NCBI RefSeq assembly: GCF_002300555.2
Contig: NZ_NTHN02000008.1
Span: 62,001-126,000 of the forward strand
Source: Alloyangia mangrovi
GTDB taxonomy: Bacteria; Pseudomonadota; Alphaproteobacteria; Rhodobacterales; Rhodobacteraceae
Length of the DNA: 64,000 bases
Direction: 5' to 3'
Positions within the stretch are counted from its first letter, which is position 1, and the number at the start of each line of letters is the position of its first letter. Shown here one piece after another: positions 9,896 to 18,771 of the stretch. Made by a program: the position numbers and the translations under genes. A model generated the notes under the pieces. The model saw only the letters and a list, made by a program, of their open reading frames with translations, had not been told where the DNA came from and did no database searches.

Positions 9896-10678
9896 ATGCT
9901 TCTGGCCATCGACTGCGGCAACACCAATACCGTGTTCTCGATCTGGGACGGGGAGCGCTTCCTTGCGACCTGGCGCACCTCGACCGAGCACCAGCGCACC
10001 GCCGACCAGTATTACGTCTGGCTCTCGACGCTCATGGCCTTTCAGAAGATCGAGGCCGAGATCACCGACGTGATCGTCTCCTCGACCGTGCCGCGCGTGG
10101 TGTTCAACCTGCGCGTGCTGGCGGATCGCTATTTCAACACCCGAGCCATGGTGGTAGGCAAGCCCGAATGCGCGCTTCCCGTGGACGTGCGGGTGGACCT
10201 CGGCACCAACGTGGGGCCTGACCGCCTCGTAAACACGGTGGCGGGCTATGATCTTTATGGCGGCGATCTCATCGTCGTCGATTTCGGCACCGCGACAACC
10301 TTCGACGTGGTGGCACAGGACGGCGCCTACGAGGGCGGGGTGATCGCACCGGGCGTCAACCTCAGCCTCGAGGCGCTGCACCAGGCTGCCGCCGCGCTGC
10401 CGCATGTGGACATCACCAAACCACAGCGCGTGGTCGGAACAAACACCGTCGCCTGCATGCAGTCAGGCGTTTTCTGGGGCTATGTCGGCCTCGTCCGTGA
10501 AATCTGCGCGCGCATCAAGGCCGAACGTGACCGGCCGATGCGCGTCATCTCAACCGGTGGGCTGGCACCGCTCTTCCAGCAATCCGAAGACCTCTTCGAC
10601 GACTGGCGGGAGGATTTGACCATGCATGGTCTCACCGTCATCCACGCATACAATCTTGGCAGGAGCCAAAGCACATGA
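9896..10678 (+). CDS. coaX: Type III pantothenate kinase
   Basis: 260 residues. It phosphorylates pantothenate, the first step of coenzyme A synthesis. The ASKHA-fold phosphate-1 motif is at the N-terminus (AIDCGNTNTVFSIWDG), the family signature GTNVGPDRLVN lies near residue 104, and DFGTATTFDVV plus GGVIAPGVNLSLEAL follow. GAGGGAGC precedes the ATG at 9896. The stop overlaps the start of the RNase J gene (ATGA at 10675-10678), so the two genes are translationally coupled. Confidence 0.96.
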   Translation: MLLAIDCGNTNTVFSIWDGERFLATWRTSTEHQRTADQYYVWLSTLMAFQKIEAEITDVIVSSTVPRVVFNLRVLADRYFNTRAMVVGKPECALPVDVRVDLGTNVGPDRLVNTVAGYDLYGGDLIVVDFGTATTFDVVAQDGAYEGGVIAPGVNLSLEALHQAAAALPHVDITKPQRVVGTNTVACMQSGVFWGYVGLVREICARIKAERDRPMRVISTGGLAPLFQQSEDLFDDWREDLTMHGLTVIHAYNLGRSQST

Positions 10679-12342
10679 GCAGTGAACGCATCATCTATCT
10701 TCCCCTCGGGGGTGCCGGCGAGATCGGCATGAACGCCTATGTCTACGGTTACGGCAAGCCGGGCGAGGAACGTCTGATCCTCGTCGACATCGGCGTTGCC
10801 TTCCCCGACATGGACACGACGCCCGGCGTCGACATCATCTTTGCCGACATCAGCTGGCTGAAGGAAAACCGCGAGCGGCTCGAGGCGGTGTTCATCACCC
10901 ACGCCCACGAGGACCACGTCGGCGCCATCGGCCATTGCTTCGAGGACCTTGGCGTGCCGATCTATGCGCGCGCCTTCACCGCCAACCTCGCGCGCGGCAA
11001 GCTCGCGGAATACGGCCATTCGCCCGAGACCGTGACCACCGTGTCGCGCTGGCCGGAAACCGTGAAGGCTGGCCCGTTCACCGTTGGCTTCCTGCCGATC
11101 TCGCACTCGATCCCGGAAAGCTCGGGGCTGGTCATCGACACCCCCGGCGGACGGCTCATCCACACTGGCGACTTCAAGCTCGACGCGAACCCGGTGGTCG
11201 GTGAGGCCTTCGATCCCGAGCTCTGGGCGGAAGTGTCGAAAGGGGGCGTGAAGGCGCTGATCTGCGACTCGACCAACGTTTTCTCGCAGCACCCCGGGCG
11301 CAGCGAGGTGACCGTGGGGCCGGAGATCGAGACGCTGGTGGCCAGCGCGCCGCAGATGGTCGTCGCGACCACCTTCGCCTCGAACGTTGCGCGGGTGAAG
11401 ACGCTGGCCGAGGCCGGTGAGCGGGCCGGGCGCTCGATCTGCCTTCTGGGCCGCGCCATGCGCCGGATGATCGAAGCGGCGATCGAGACCGGGGTTGTCA
11501 CATCCTTCCCCAAGGTGATCTCGCCCGAGGATGCCACGCAGATCCCGCGCGAGAACGTCATGCTGATCGTCACCGGCTCGCAGGGCGAGCGCCGGGCGGC
11601 CTCGGCGCAGCTGGCGCGCGGCAAGTACAATGGCATCGAGCTGAAGGAGGGCGACCTGTTCCTCTTCTCCTCGAAAACCATTCCGGGCAACGAGAAGGGC
11701 GTCATCCACATCATGAACTCGCTCTCGGAGAAGGGCGTGGACATCGTCGATGACGACGGCGGCAAGTACCACGTCTCGGGCCACGCGAACCGCCCCGACC
11801 TCGAGCGGATGCAGGACATCGTGAACCCGCAGATCGTGGTGCCGATGCACGGCGAGCACCGCCACCTGCGCGAGCACATGAAGCTGGCCGAGGGCCGCGG
11901 CCGCGCCGGTGTACTGGCGATCAACGGGACCATGGTGGACCTCTCGGGCAACGCACCGACGGTGGCGGGCTATGTCGAGACCGGCCGCACCTATCTCGAT
12001 GGTTCGGTGCAGATCGGCGCGCTCGACGGCATCGTGCGCGACCGTATCCGCATGGCGCTCAATGGCCACGTCGTTGTGACGGTGATCCTCGACGAGGAAG
12101 ACGAGCCGCTCGGCGAGCCCTGGTGCGAGTTGATGGGCCTGCCGGAGATCGGCCGCTCGAATGCGCCGCTGGTGGATATACTGGAAGAGGACCTGAGCCA
12201 GTTCCTCGGCCGCGCCGGAGAGAAGACCCTCGGCGACGACGACAAGCTCGAGGAAGGCATGCGCCGCATCGTGCGCAACTCGTCGGTCAATGAGATCGGC
12301 AAGAAGCCCGAGGTGACGGTGGTGATCAGCCGCCTGTCGTAA
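10675..12342 (+). CDS. rnj: Ribonuclease J
   Basis: 555 residues. RNase J is a metallo-beta-lactamase/beta-CASP nuclease with endonuclease and 5'-3' exonuclease activity in RNA turnover and rRNA maturation. The zinc motif HAHEDH (ITHAHEDHVGAIGH) lies near residues 76-81. Further metal and beta-CASP parts are visible in HTGDFKLD, ICDSTNV, VTGSQGERRAA and the C-terminal VSGHANRPDL...VPMHGEHRHL segment. The coaX-rnj order with a 4-base overlap is familiar in Rhodobacteraceae. A strong terminator follows. Confidence 0.96.
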   Translation: MSSERIIYLPLGGAGEIGMNAYVYGYGKPGEERLILVDIGVAFPDMDTTPGVDIIFADISWLKENRERLEAVFITHAHEDHVGAIGHCFEDLGVPIYARAFTANLARGKLAEYGHSPETVTTVSRWPETVKAGPFTVGFLPISHSIPESSGLVIDTPGGRLIHTGDFKLDANPVVGEAFDPELWAEVSKGGVKALICDSTNVFSQHPGRSEVTVGPEIETLVASAPQMVVATTFASNVARVKTLAEAGERAGRSICLLGRAMRRMIEAAIETGVVTSFPKVISPEDATQIPRENVMLIVTGSQGERRAASAQLARGKYNGIELKEGDLFLFSSKTIPGNEKGVIHIMNSLSEKGVDIVDDDGGKYHVSGHANRPDLERMQDIVNPQIVVPMHGEHRHLREHMKLAEGRGRAGVLAINGTMVDLSGNAPTVAGYVETGRTYLDGSVQIGALDGIVRDRIRMALNGHVVVTVILDEEDEPLGEPWCELMGLPEIGRSNAPLVDILEEDLSQFLGRAGEKTLGDDDKLEEGMRRIVRNSSVNEIGKKPEVTVVISRLS

Positions 12343-12364
12343 GGCTTCTTGCTGAGGGAACAAA

Positions 12365-12392
12365 GGCGCGCCGCGAAAACGGCGCGCCTTTT
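12365..12392 (+). terminator. Rho-independent terminator after rnj
   Basis: GGCGCGCCG (12365-12373) and CGGCGCGCC (12380-12388) form a perfect 9-bp stem with a 6-base loop, followed by TTTT. It lies 22 bases after the rnj stop and also separates it from the convergent P450 gene. Confidence 0.85.
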
Positions 12393-12418
12393 CGTTTGCG
12401 GTTGCTGAGCCTGGCGGA

Positions 12419-13612
12419 TCAGCGCGTGATTTTCAGCGCCTCGAGGCCGTGGAAGTGGTAGAGGTCCGCGTATTTCGGGGTGCAGGCCAATTGCATCCCG
12501 GCAAGGCGCTCGAAGAGGATCGGCAGCGCCGTGACCAGTTCGAGCCGGGCCAGCGGGGCGCCTACGCAGAAATGCATGCCGCCGCCAAAGCTGGTGTTGG
12601 TCACCACCGGCCGTGCCGGGTCAAAGCTTGCGGGCTCGGCCCAGACCGCGGGGTCGCGGTTCGCCGCGCCCAGCATGAGCGCCACCTGATCTCCACGCTG
12701 GAAGGTATGGCCATAGGCCTCGACCTCCTCGTAGGCAAAGCGGGTGAACATGTGCAGCGGCGGGTCGTAGCGTAGCACTTCCTCGACCACCGGCGCGGCA
12801 TTCTCCTCGGTGATGGTCACGCCCTGTTCCAGCAGCGTCTTGATGCCGTTGCCCATGGTGTGCACCGTGGCCTCGTGCCCGGCGTTGAGCAGCAGGATGC
12901 AGGTGGTGATCAGCTCATCGGTCGAGAGCTTCTCGCCGCCTTCCTCGGCCGCGATGAGATGCGACAGAAGGTCATCCCCGGGGCTCTTGCGGCGCGTTTC
13001 CACGTAGCCGCGCAGGAAGTCCGAGAACTCGGTGGCCGCCGTCGCCGCCGCGATCTCCATCGCCATGTCACGGCGCGCCTGGTACATGCCCACCATGTCC
13101 GCAGACCAGCGCAGGAGTTGCGGCGCCATCTCCTCGGGCACGCCGAGCAGCCGGGCGATGACGATCACCGGGATTGGCTGGCAGAAGGCGGTCAGCAGGT
13201 CGATCTCGCCGGTCGCAGGCATCTCGTCGATCAGCCGCTGCGCCAGCGCGGCGATCTCCGACCCCAGCGCGGCGATGCGGCGCGAGGTGAAGGCGCGCAG
13301 GACAAGGCCGCGTAGCCGGGTGTGCCGGGGCGGCTCGAGCTCGAGCATGGAATGCGCCTCGACCGCGTAGAAGGGCGCCTGATGCGCGGGGATCTCGGGG
13401 GCCATCTCGGGCGGCACCTCGCGGCCGAAGCGGCGGTCCTTGAGCAGTGCCGAGACGGCGCGCTGCGACACGGCGCAGGGCAGGGCGTAATCCTCCCAGA
13501 AGGCGAGGTCGCCCGCGGCGCGCATCTCGTCATAGAAAGGGTAGGGATCCTGCACGAAGGCGGGGTCGGTCGGGGATTTGGAAAAGCGTTGCATGGGTCT
13601 CACTTCGGTCAT
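12419..13612 (-). CDS. Cytochrome P450
   Basis: 397 residues, the size of a soluble bacterial P450. The heme loop FGGGMHFCVGAPLARLE gives the thiolate ligand at about Cys349. The K-helix ExxR motif is in VVEEVLRYDPP, and the I-helix oxygen-activation motif reads LLNAGHEATV (AGxE/AT type). Substrate cannot be deduced. No ferredoxin or ferredoxin reductase lies nearby, so its redox partners must be encoded elsewhere. Start choice is uncertain: Met1 has no good ribosome-binding site, and Met7 (13594) is an alternative with GAAGTGAG upstream. It is divergent from dctB. Confidence 0.92.
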   Translation of the reverse strand: MTEVRPMQRFSKSPTDPAFVQDPYPFYDEMRAAGDLAFWEDYALPCAVSQRAVSALLKDRRFGREVPPEMAPEIPAHQAPFYAVEAHSMLELEPPRHTRLRGLVLRAFTSRRIAALGSEIAALAQRLIDEMPATGEIDLLTAFCQPIPVIVIARLLGVPEEMAPQLLRWSADMVGMYQARRDMAMEIAAATAATEFSDFLRGYVETRRKSPGDDLLSHLIAAEEGGEKLSTDELITTCILLLNAGHEATVHTMGNGIKTLLEQGVTITEENAAPVVEEVLRYDPPLHMFTRFAYEEVEAYGHTFQRGDQVALMLGAANRDPAVWAEPASFDPARPVVTNTSFGGGMHFCVGAPLARLELVTALPILFERLAGMQLACTPKYADLYHFHGLEALKITR

Positions 13613-13672
13613 GCGGCAACCCTAGGCCACGCACGCGCTTTCTTGGCAAGAGCGGTCTTGCTATGAGAGATC

Positions 13673-15451
13673 ATGAGCTGGGACCTGCTGACCCGGAGCC
13701 GCGCCCTCTGGCTGGCGCTGACGCTCGCCTTCGTGGCCGCGCTGTCGGGCAGCGTGTGGCACTACGGCTACCTGCAGGCGCTGGGGCCGCTCGCCGCGCG
13801 TGGGCAGAGCGACCTCGACCTTGCCTCGGACCGCCTCGTCAGCCAGTTGCAGCGGTTTCGCGAGTTTGCGGTGCTCACCACACGTCACCCGGCGCTGGAG
13901 GCGCTGCTCGACGGCGGGCCGCGCGCCCCGGCGGACGAGATGCTGCTCAGCGCCGCCGACCGGACCGGCGCGGTGAGCGCTTTCTATGTCGCCGGTTCAG
14001 GCGAGGTGCTGGCCAGCTCCGGCGACATGGTCCCCGAGGACGTCGCCCGCAGTGCCTATTTTCGCCGCGCCCTGACCGGGGCGCTCGGCGTCGCCCATGG
14101 CGAGGGGCCGGGCGACGTGGACCGTGCCTTCTTCTTCGCCGCGCCGAACTTCGCCCCCTCGGGCGAGGTGCGCGGCGCGCTGGTGGTGATTGTCGATGCG
14201 GCGGTTCTGGAGCGCGACTGGCGCGGCTCGCTGCCCGCGGTCTTCTTTCTCGACGAGAGCGGCACGGTCTTCGTCACCAACCGCACCGAGCTGCTCGGCT
14301 GGCGACGTGAGGGCGACGGGGCCATGGTCTCGCCCTCGGGGCAGCGGCGCGACACCGAGACCGTGCAGCTCGGCGCCTATACGATCCTGTCGCAGAACTG
14401 GTCTCCCTATATTCCGGCGCGCGCGCTGCGCCGCGTCGTCGACCTGCCGGTGATCGGCATGACCGCCGTGCTGATGATCGACGTGCGCCCGGCCCGGCGC
14501 TACGCGCTCTTGCAGGCGCAGGCGGTGGCGGCGGGGGTGCTCTTCTTCGTGGCGTTGCTGTGGTTCGCGCTCGAGCGCCGGCGGGCACTGGCGGCGATCA
14601 ACCTCGAGCTTGAAGAGCGCGTCACCGCGCGCACCCGCGATCTCGAGGAGGCCAACCTCGCGCTGCGCCGTGAAGTGGTCGAGCGGCAGGAGGCCGAGGC
14701 CGCGCTGAAGCGCGCGCAGGCCGAGCTGGTGCAGGCCTCGAAGCTGACGGCGCTTGGCAAGATGAGCGCGGGGATCAGCCACGAGCTGAACCAGCCGCTG
14801 ATGGCGATCCGCTCCTTCGCCGAGAACGGTGCCGCCTTCCTCGAGCGCGGCAAGCCAGAGCGGGCGGCGGAGAACCTCGGGCGGATCAGCGACATGGCCG
14901 GGCGCATGGGGCGGATCATCAAGAACCTGCGGGCCTTCGCCAAGGCCGAGCCGGGGCCGGCGCATCGCGTCGGGCTGGCAGCGGTGGTCGAGCAGGCGCT
15001 CGAACTGATGCAGCGGCGGATCGAAAAGACCGGCGCCAGCGTCGACTGGCAGCGCCCGGACCGGCCCGCCATCGTCATGGGCGGCGAGGTGCGGTTGAGC
15101 CAGGTGGTGGTGAATCTCATTTCCAATGCGCTCGACGCCATGGAGGGGTTGGAGGTCCGCCACCTGACCCTCCGGATGAGCCATGACGATGCCGCGGGCG
15201 TGGTGCGGCTGACGATCCGCGACACCGGCTCTGGCATCCGCGAGCCCGACCGCATCTTCGATCCGTTTTACTCGACCAAGGAGGTCGGCCCGGAAGAGGG
15301 CATGGGGCTTGGCCTGTCGATCTCCTACGGGATCGTCGAAGGCTTTGGCGGCAAGCTGCGCGGCGAGAACCTACCGGGCGGCGGCGCGCAGTTCACGCTC
15401 GACCTGCGGCAGGCAGAGCTGGAGATCACGCAGATGGAGAGACGCGCATGA
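13673..15451 (+). CDS. dctB: C4-dicarboxylate sensor histidine kinase DctB
   Basis: 592 residues. A membrane helix near residues 12-30 and another near 281-303 enclose a periplasmic PDC-type sensor domain of about 240 residues. A coiled-coil linker (LELEERVTARTRDLEEANLAL) follows, then the H-box AGISHELNQPLMAIRSF with phospho-acceptor His370 and the ATPase motifs NLISNALDAM, DTGSGI and GMGLGLSISYGIVEG. The absence of a HAMP domain and the HELNQPL box fit the DctB/NtrB-like group. The stop overlaps dctD by 4 bases. It likely senses external C4-dicarboxylates for control of dctPQM downstream. Confidence 0.93.
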   Translation: MSWDLLTRSRALWLALTLAFVAALSGSVWHYGYLQALGPLAARGQSDLDLASDRLVSQLQRFREFAVLTTRHPALEALLDGGPRAPADEMLLSAADRTGAVSAFYVAGSGEVLASSGDMVPEDVARSAYFRRALTGALGVAHGEGPGDVDRAFFFAAPNFAPSGEVRGALVVIVDAAVLERDWRGSLPAVFFLDESGTVFVTNRTELLGWRREGDGAMVSPSGQRRDTETVQLGAYTILSQNWSPYIPARALRRVVDLPVIGMTAVLMIDVRPARRYALLQAQAVAAGVLFFVALLWFALERRRALAAINLELEERVTARTRDLEEANLALRREVVERQEAEAALKRAQAELVQASKLTALGKMSAGISHELNQPLMAIRSFAENGAAFLERGKPERAAENLGRISDMAGRMGRIIKNLRAFAKAEPGPAHRVGLAAVVEQALELMQRRIEKTGASVDWQRPDRPAIVMGGEVRLSQVVVNLISNALDAMEGLEVRHLTLRMSHDDAAGVVRLTIRDTGSGIREPDRIFDPFYSTKEVGPEEGMGLGLSISYGIVEGFGGKLRGENLPGGGAQFTLDLRQAELEITQMERRA

Positions 15452-16672
15452 CCCGGCGGGTGCTACTGGTGGACGACGATGCGGCGGTGCGCGAGGCACT
15501 TGGCCAGACGCTGGAGCTGGCCGATCTCGACACGGTGACCGCGGGCAGCTTCGTCGAGTGCAAGGAGTTGATCGAGCCCGCCTTCGAAGGGGTGATCGTC
15601 TCGGACATCCGCATGCCGGGCCGCGATGGCTTCCACCTGCTGGACTACGCGCACCGCAAGGACCCCGAGCTGCCGGTGATCCTGCTGACCGGCGAGGGCG
15701 ATATCCCGATGGCGGTGCGGGCAATGGCGGCGGGGGCCTTCGACTTTCTCGAGAAACCCTGCGCGCCGGGGGGATCTGACTGCGGTGGTCGAGCGCGCGC
15801 TGCGTACCCGCGCGCTGGTGCTGGAGAACCGCCGCCTGAAGGCCGAGCTGGAGACCGGGGACGCCGCCGCGCGGATGCTCTTCGGCATCTCGCGCAAGGC
15901 CGACGGGCTGCGCGCGCGCTGCCGGGTGGCGGCGCGGGCCGGGACCGACGTGTTGATCACCGGGGCGCCGGGGTCGGGACTCTCGAAGGTCGCCGAGGTG
16001 GTGCACCTCTGTTCGAACCGGTCCAAGGGCCCGTTCGAGAAGCGCTCGGCGGCGGGGCTCGATCGGGTCGCGCTCGGCGAGTTCTGGCGCGGCTGCGCGG
16101 CGGGCACGGTGTTCCTTGACGAGATCTGCCAGCTGCCGAAGGACAGCCAATTGGCGCTTGTCGACCTACTGGAGGAAGGCGGCTCCCGACTGATCGCTGG
16201 CACGGTGCGCGATCTTGCCAGGGAAGTGGAGAGCGGCGCGTTCTCCGCCGAGCTCTTCTACCGGCTCGAGGTCATGCAGATCCACATTCCGGCGCTCGGC
16301 GAGCGGCCCGAGGACATCCCTGTGCTGTTCCGGCACTACGTCGCGCAGGCCGCCGAGCAGGCCGGGCTCGAGCCGCCGGAGATCACCGAGGAGGTGATCT
16401 CGGGGCTCATCGCGCGGGACTGGCCGGGCAACACCCGCTCGCTGATGTCGGCGGCGATGCGCTTCGCGCTGGGGCTCGGCGAGAGCGAGGACATGGGCGA
16501 GGGCCTCGGGCTGACCGAGCGCTTGGCGCAGGTCGAACGCTCGCTGCTTGTCGAGGCGCTGAAGCGCACCGGCGGGCAGGCCAGCGCCGCCGCGCAAGCG
16601 CTGAAGCTGCCGCGGAAGACCTTCTACGACAAGCTGGCGAAATACGGCATTCGCGCGGAGGACTATCGCTGA
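15448..16672 (+). pseudogene. dctD: DctD-type response regulator, frameshifted as sequenced
   Basis: The first frame gives a receiver domain (LLVDDDAAVREALGQTLELA, phospho-acceptor Asp53 in VSDIRMPGRDG, then LLTGEGDIPMAVRAM and FLEKPCAPG). At the run of six G (15768-15773) the frame breaks. With five G it continues as DLTAVVERALRTRALVLENR into an AAA+ domain (Walker B GTVFLDEICQLPKD), LEVMQIHIPALGERPEDIP, and a Fis-type helix-turn-helix (AAAQALKLPRKTFYDKLAKYG) ending at 16672. The repaired product would be about 407 residues. The Walker A region reads TGAPGSGLSKV rather than GxxGxGKE, and no GAFTGA sigma-54 contact loop is visible, so it may not work as a normal sigma-54 activator. Start ATG 15448 overlaps dctB. 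Confidence 0.88.
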
Positions 16673-16715
16673 GCAGCGATTCCGGGCGCTGCCGCATTTT
16701 CGGGCTGGGAGAAAA

Positions 16716-16768
16716 CTGTGCGGATTCTCGCACAGTCTTGGAGGATCGGCGTGCGGGATTTCACACAG
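16716..16768 (+). promoter_or_regulatory. Paired palindromic sites upstream of dctP, candidate DctD binding sites
   Basis: A perfect inverted repeat CTGTGCG-6-CGCACAG lies at 16716-16735. A related, less perfect 20-base site at 16749-16768 matches it at 14 of 20 positions. Their centres are 33 bases apart, about three helical turns, as expected for cooperative dimers. They lie about 200-250 bases before the dctP start, in the gap between dctD and dctP. The remaining gap (16800-16880) is unusually AT-rich. I could not find a convincing -24/-12 sigma-54 promoter there. Confidence 0.6.
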
Positions 16769-16966
16769 GGCCATCCTCATAGCGCTCTGTATCTGTGGGG
16801 GATCATTCTTAAATACCTAAAAATAAACAAAAAACCCAAAATTCACGGAAATCTCTCAAAAACGTTGCGCGAAAATTCACCGGGGTATTTCTTCGTGCCC
16901 AGATCGATCGTGACGGTAGGAGGTCGCGGTCGGTGCTTCGACAAACGGAAGTTCCGGGAGGATTTC

Positions 16967-17971
16967 ATGAAAAAGTTCCTGATGACCGCTGCCGCGGTTA
17001 CCGCACTCGTGTCCGGCACCCAGGCCGCAACCGCCGCATGCGACGAGGGCGAGATCGTGGTGAAGTTCAGCCACGTCACCAACACCGACAAGCACCCCAA
17101 GGGCATCGCGGCGCAGCTTTTCGCCGACCGCGTGAACGAGGAGATGGACGGCAAGGCCTGCGTCGAGGTCTTCCCGAACTCGACGCTCTACAACGATGAC
17201 CAGGTGCTCGAGGCGATGCTGAACGGCGACGTGCAGATGGCCGCGCCCTCGCTGTCGAAGTTCGAGCAGTTCACCAAGGTGTTCCGCATCTTCGACCTGC
17301 CGTTCATGTTCGTGAACATCGAGGCCGTGGATGCGTTCCAGAACAGCGACACCGGCCAGGCGATGAAGGAATCCATGGTTCGGCGCGGCCTGCTCGGCCT
17401 TGGCTTCTGGCACAATGGCCTGACCCAGTTCTCGGCCAACAAGCCGCTGATCACGCCGGAAGACGCGAAGGGCCTCAAGTTCCGCGTGCAGCCCTCCGAG
17501 GTGCTGAAGGCGAACATCGAACAGCTCGGCGCCTCGCCGCAGCCGATGGCCTTCTCGGAAGTCTACGGCGCGCTGCAGACCGGCGTCGTCGACGGTCAGG
17601 AGAACACCTGGTCGAACATCTACGGCCAGAAGTTCTTCGAGGTTCAGGACGGCACCACCGAGACCAACCACGGCGTGCTCGACTACATGGTCGTGACCTC
17701 GGTCGACTGGTGGGAAAGCCTGCCCGAGGATGTGCGTACCCAGATGGGCCAGATCCTCGATGAGGTCACCGCGACGCGCAATGCCGCGATCGCCGAGGTC
17801 GATGCCGACAACCGTCAGGCCGTGCTCGACGCCGGTGGCGTCATCCGCGAGCTCACCCCCGAGCAGCGCCAGGCCTGGGTCGATGCGATGAAGCCGGTAT
17901 GGGAGCGCTTCGAGGGTGACGTCGGCGCTGACAACATCGCCGCCGCGCAGGAATTCAACGCGCAGTTCTGA
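16967..17971 (+). CDS. dctP: TRAP transporter C4-dicarboxylate-binding protein DctP
   Basis: 334 residues from the ATG at 16967 with GGGAGG 5 bases upstream. It has a signal peptide (MKKFLMTAAAVTALVSG...AAATAA) for export to the periplasm. The DctP-family features are present: KFSHVTNTDKHPKG, VFPNSTLYNDDQVLEAML, FDLPFMFVN, the substrate-carboxylate arginine region GLKFRVQPSEVLK, and EVYGALQTGVVDGQENTWSN. It delivers malate, succinate or fumarate-like substrates to DctQM. It is separated from dctQ by an attenuating terminator, which would allow more binding protein than membrane subunits. Confidence 0.96.
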   Translation: MKKFLMTAAAVTALVSGTQAATAACDEGEIVVKFSHVTNTDKHPKGIAAQLFADRVNEEMDGKACVEVFPNSTLYNDDQVLEAMLNGDVQMAAPSLSKFEQFTKVFRIFDLPFMFVNIEAVDAFQNSDTGQAMKESMVRRGLLGLGFWHNGLTQFSANKPLITPEDAKGLKFRVQPSEVLKANIEQLGASPQPMAFSEVYGALQTGVVDGQENTWSNIYGQKFFEVQDGTTETNHGVLDYMVVTSVDWWESLPEDVRTQMGQILDEVTATRNAAIAEVDADNRQAVLDAGGVIRELTPEQRQAWVDAMKPVWERFEGDVGADNIAAAQEFNAQF

Positions 17972-17989
17972 TCCGGCGCGGATGCCTTC

Positions 17990-18024
17990 GGCCCGGTCCT
18001 GCGCAGCGCGGGGCCGGGCCTTTT
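17990..18024 (+). terminator. Intra-operon terminator/attenuator between dctP and dctQ
   Basis: GGCCCGGTCC (17990-17999) pairs with GGGCCGGGCC (18011-18020) in a 10-bp stem including one T-G wobble, with an 11-base loop and TTTT at 18021-18024. Partial termination here would explain high DctP relative to DctQM. Confidence 0.8.
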
Positions 18025-18076
18025 CACACCCGAACACTCATCTTGGGGCAACCCATCCGGCATAGCGGGGGACTAG

Positions 18077-18766
18077 ATGTCCAATACCATGCACGGCGGC
18101 TCTGCACTCGGCCGCTTCGTCAACGAGCTCGAGGAAACGGCCATCGCCGTGATCCTCGGGCTGATGACGATTCTCACCTTCGTCAACGTCGTCCTGCGCT
18201 ACGGGTTCAACACCGGTGTGGTCTGGGGCCTCGAGGCGGTGACCTTCCTCTTTGCCTGGCTGGTGCTCTTCGGGGTGAGCTACGCGGTGAAGGTCACCGC
18301 GCATCTCGGGGTCGACGCGGTCACCAGCCTGCTGCCCTCCACCGCACGCCGGGTGCTGGCGCTGATCGCCGCCGCGCTCTGCATCTTCTACGCCTTCCTG
18401 CTGATGAAGGGAGCCTGGGACTACTGGGCCAACTTCGCCAACCTGCCGCAGACCACCGGGCGCTGGCTGCCCACCGGCTTCGAGGAGATGAAGCGCACCT
18501 CCTACCGCTCCTGGTACGAGGTCGTCGACATCCCGATGCCTGACTGGCTGCGCTTCATCGAGCCCTGGATCAACGAGGGCGAGCACTACGAGAAGCTGCC
18601 TCGCTTCATCCCCTATTTCATCCTGCCTTTCGGCATGGCGCTGCTGCTCTTCCGCTTCATCCAGGCCGGGGTCCGCATCTGGACCGGCAAGTCGGACAGC
18701 CTGATCGTCAGCCACGAAGCCGAAGACGCCGTCGATGACGTCGCCCACCTGAACCGCGAGGACTGA
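18077..18766 (+). CDS. dctQ: TRAP transporter small permease DctQ
   Basis: 229 residues, four membrane helices. The first helices (ETAIAVILGLMTILTFVNVVLRY, then LEAVTFLFAWLVLFGVSYAVK) carry the typical NVVLRY signature. A soluble stretch of about 60 residues (GRWLPTGFEEMKRTSYRSWY through LRFIEPW) is inserted before the last helix, making the protein longer than the common 160-180 residues; this longer DctQ form occurs in proteobacterial C4-dicarboxylate systems. It ends 5 bases before dctM. Confidence 0.94.
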   Translation: MSNTMHGGSALGRFVNELEETAIAVILGLMTILTFVNVVLRYGFNTGVVWGLEAVTFLFAWLVLFGVSYAVKVTAHLGVDAVTSLLPSTARRVLALIAAALCIFYAFLLMKGAWDYWANFANLPQTTGRWLPTGFEEMKRTSYRSWYEVVDIPMPDWLRFIEPWINEGEHYEKLPRFIPYFILPFGMALLLFRFIQAGVRIWTGKSDSLIVSHEAEDAVDDVAHLNRED

Positions 18767-18771
18767 GTCCG

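Noticed and set aside
16780-16966. Sigma-54 promoter for dctP
   Set aside because: No GG-N10-GC element with the expected sequence was found in the AT-rich part before dctP.
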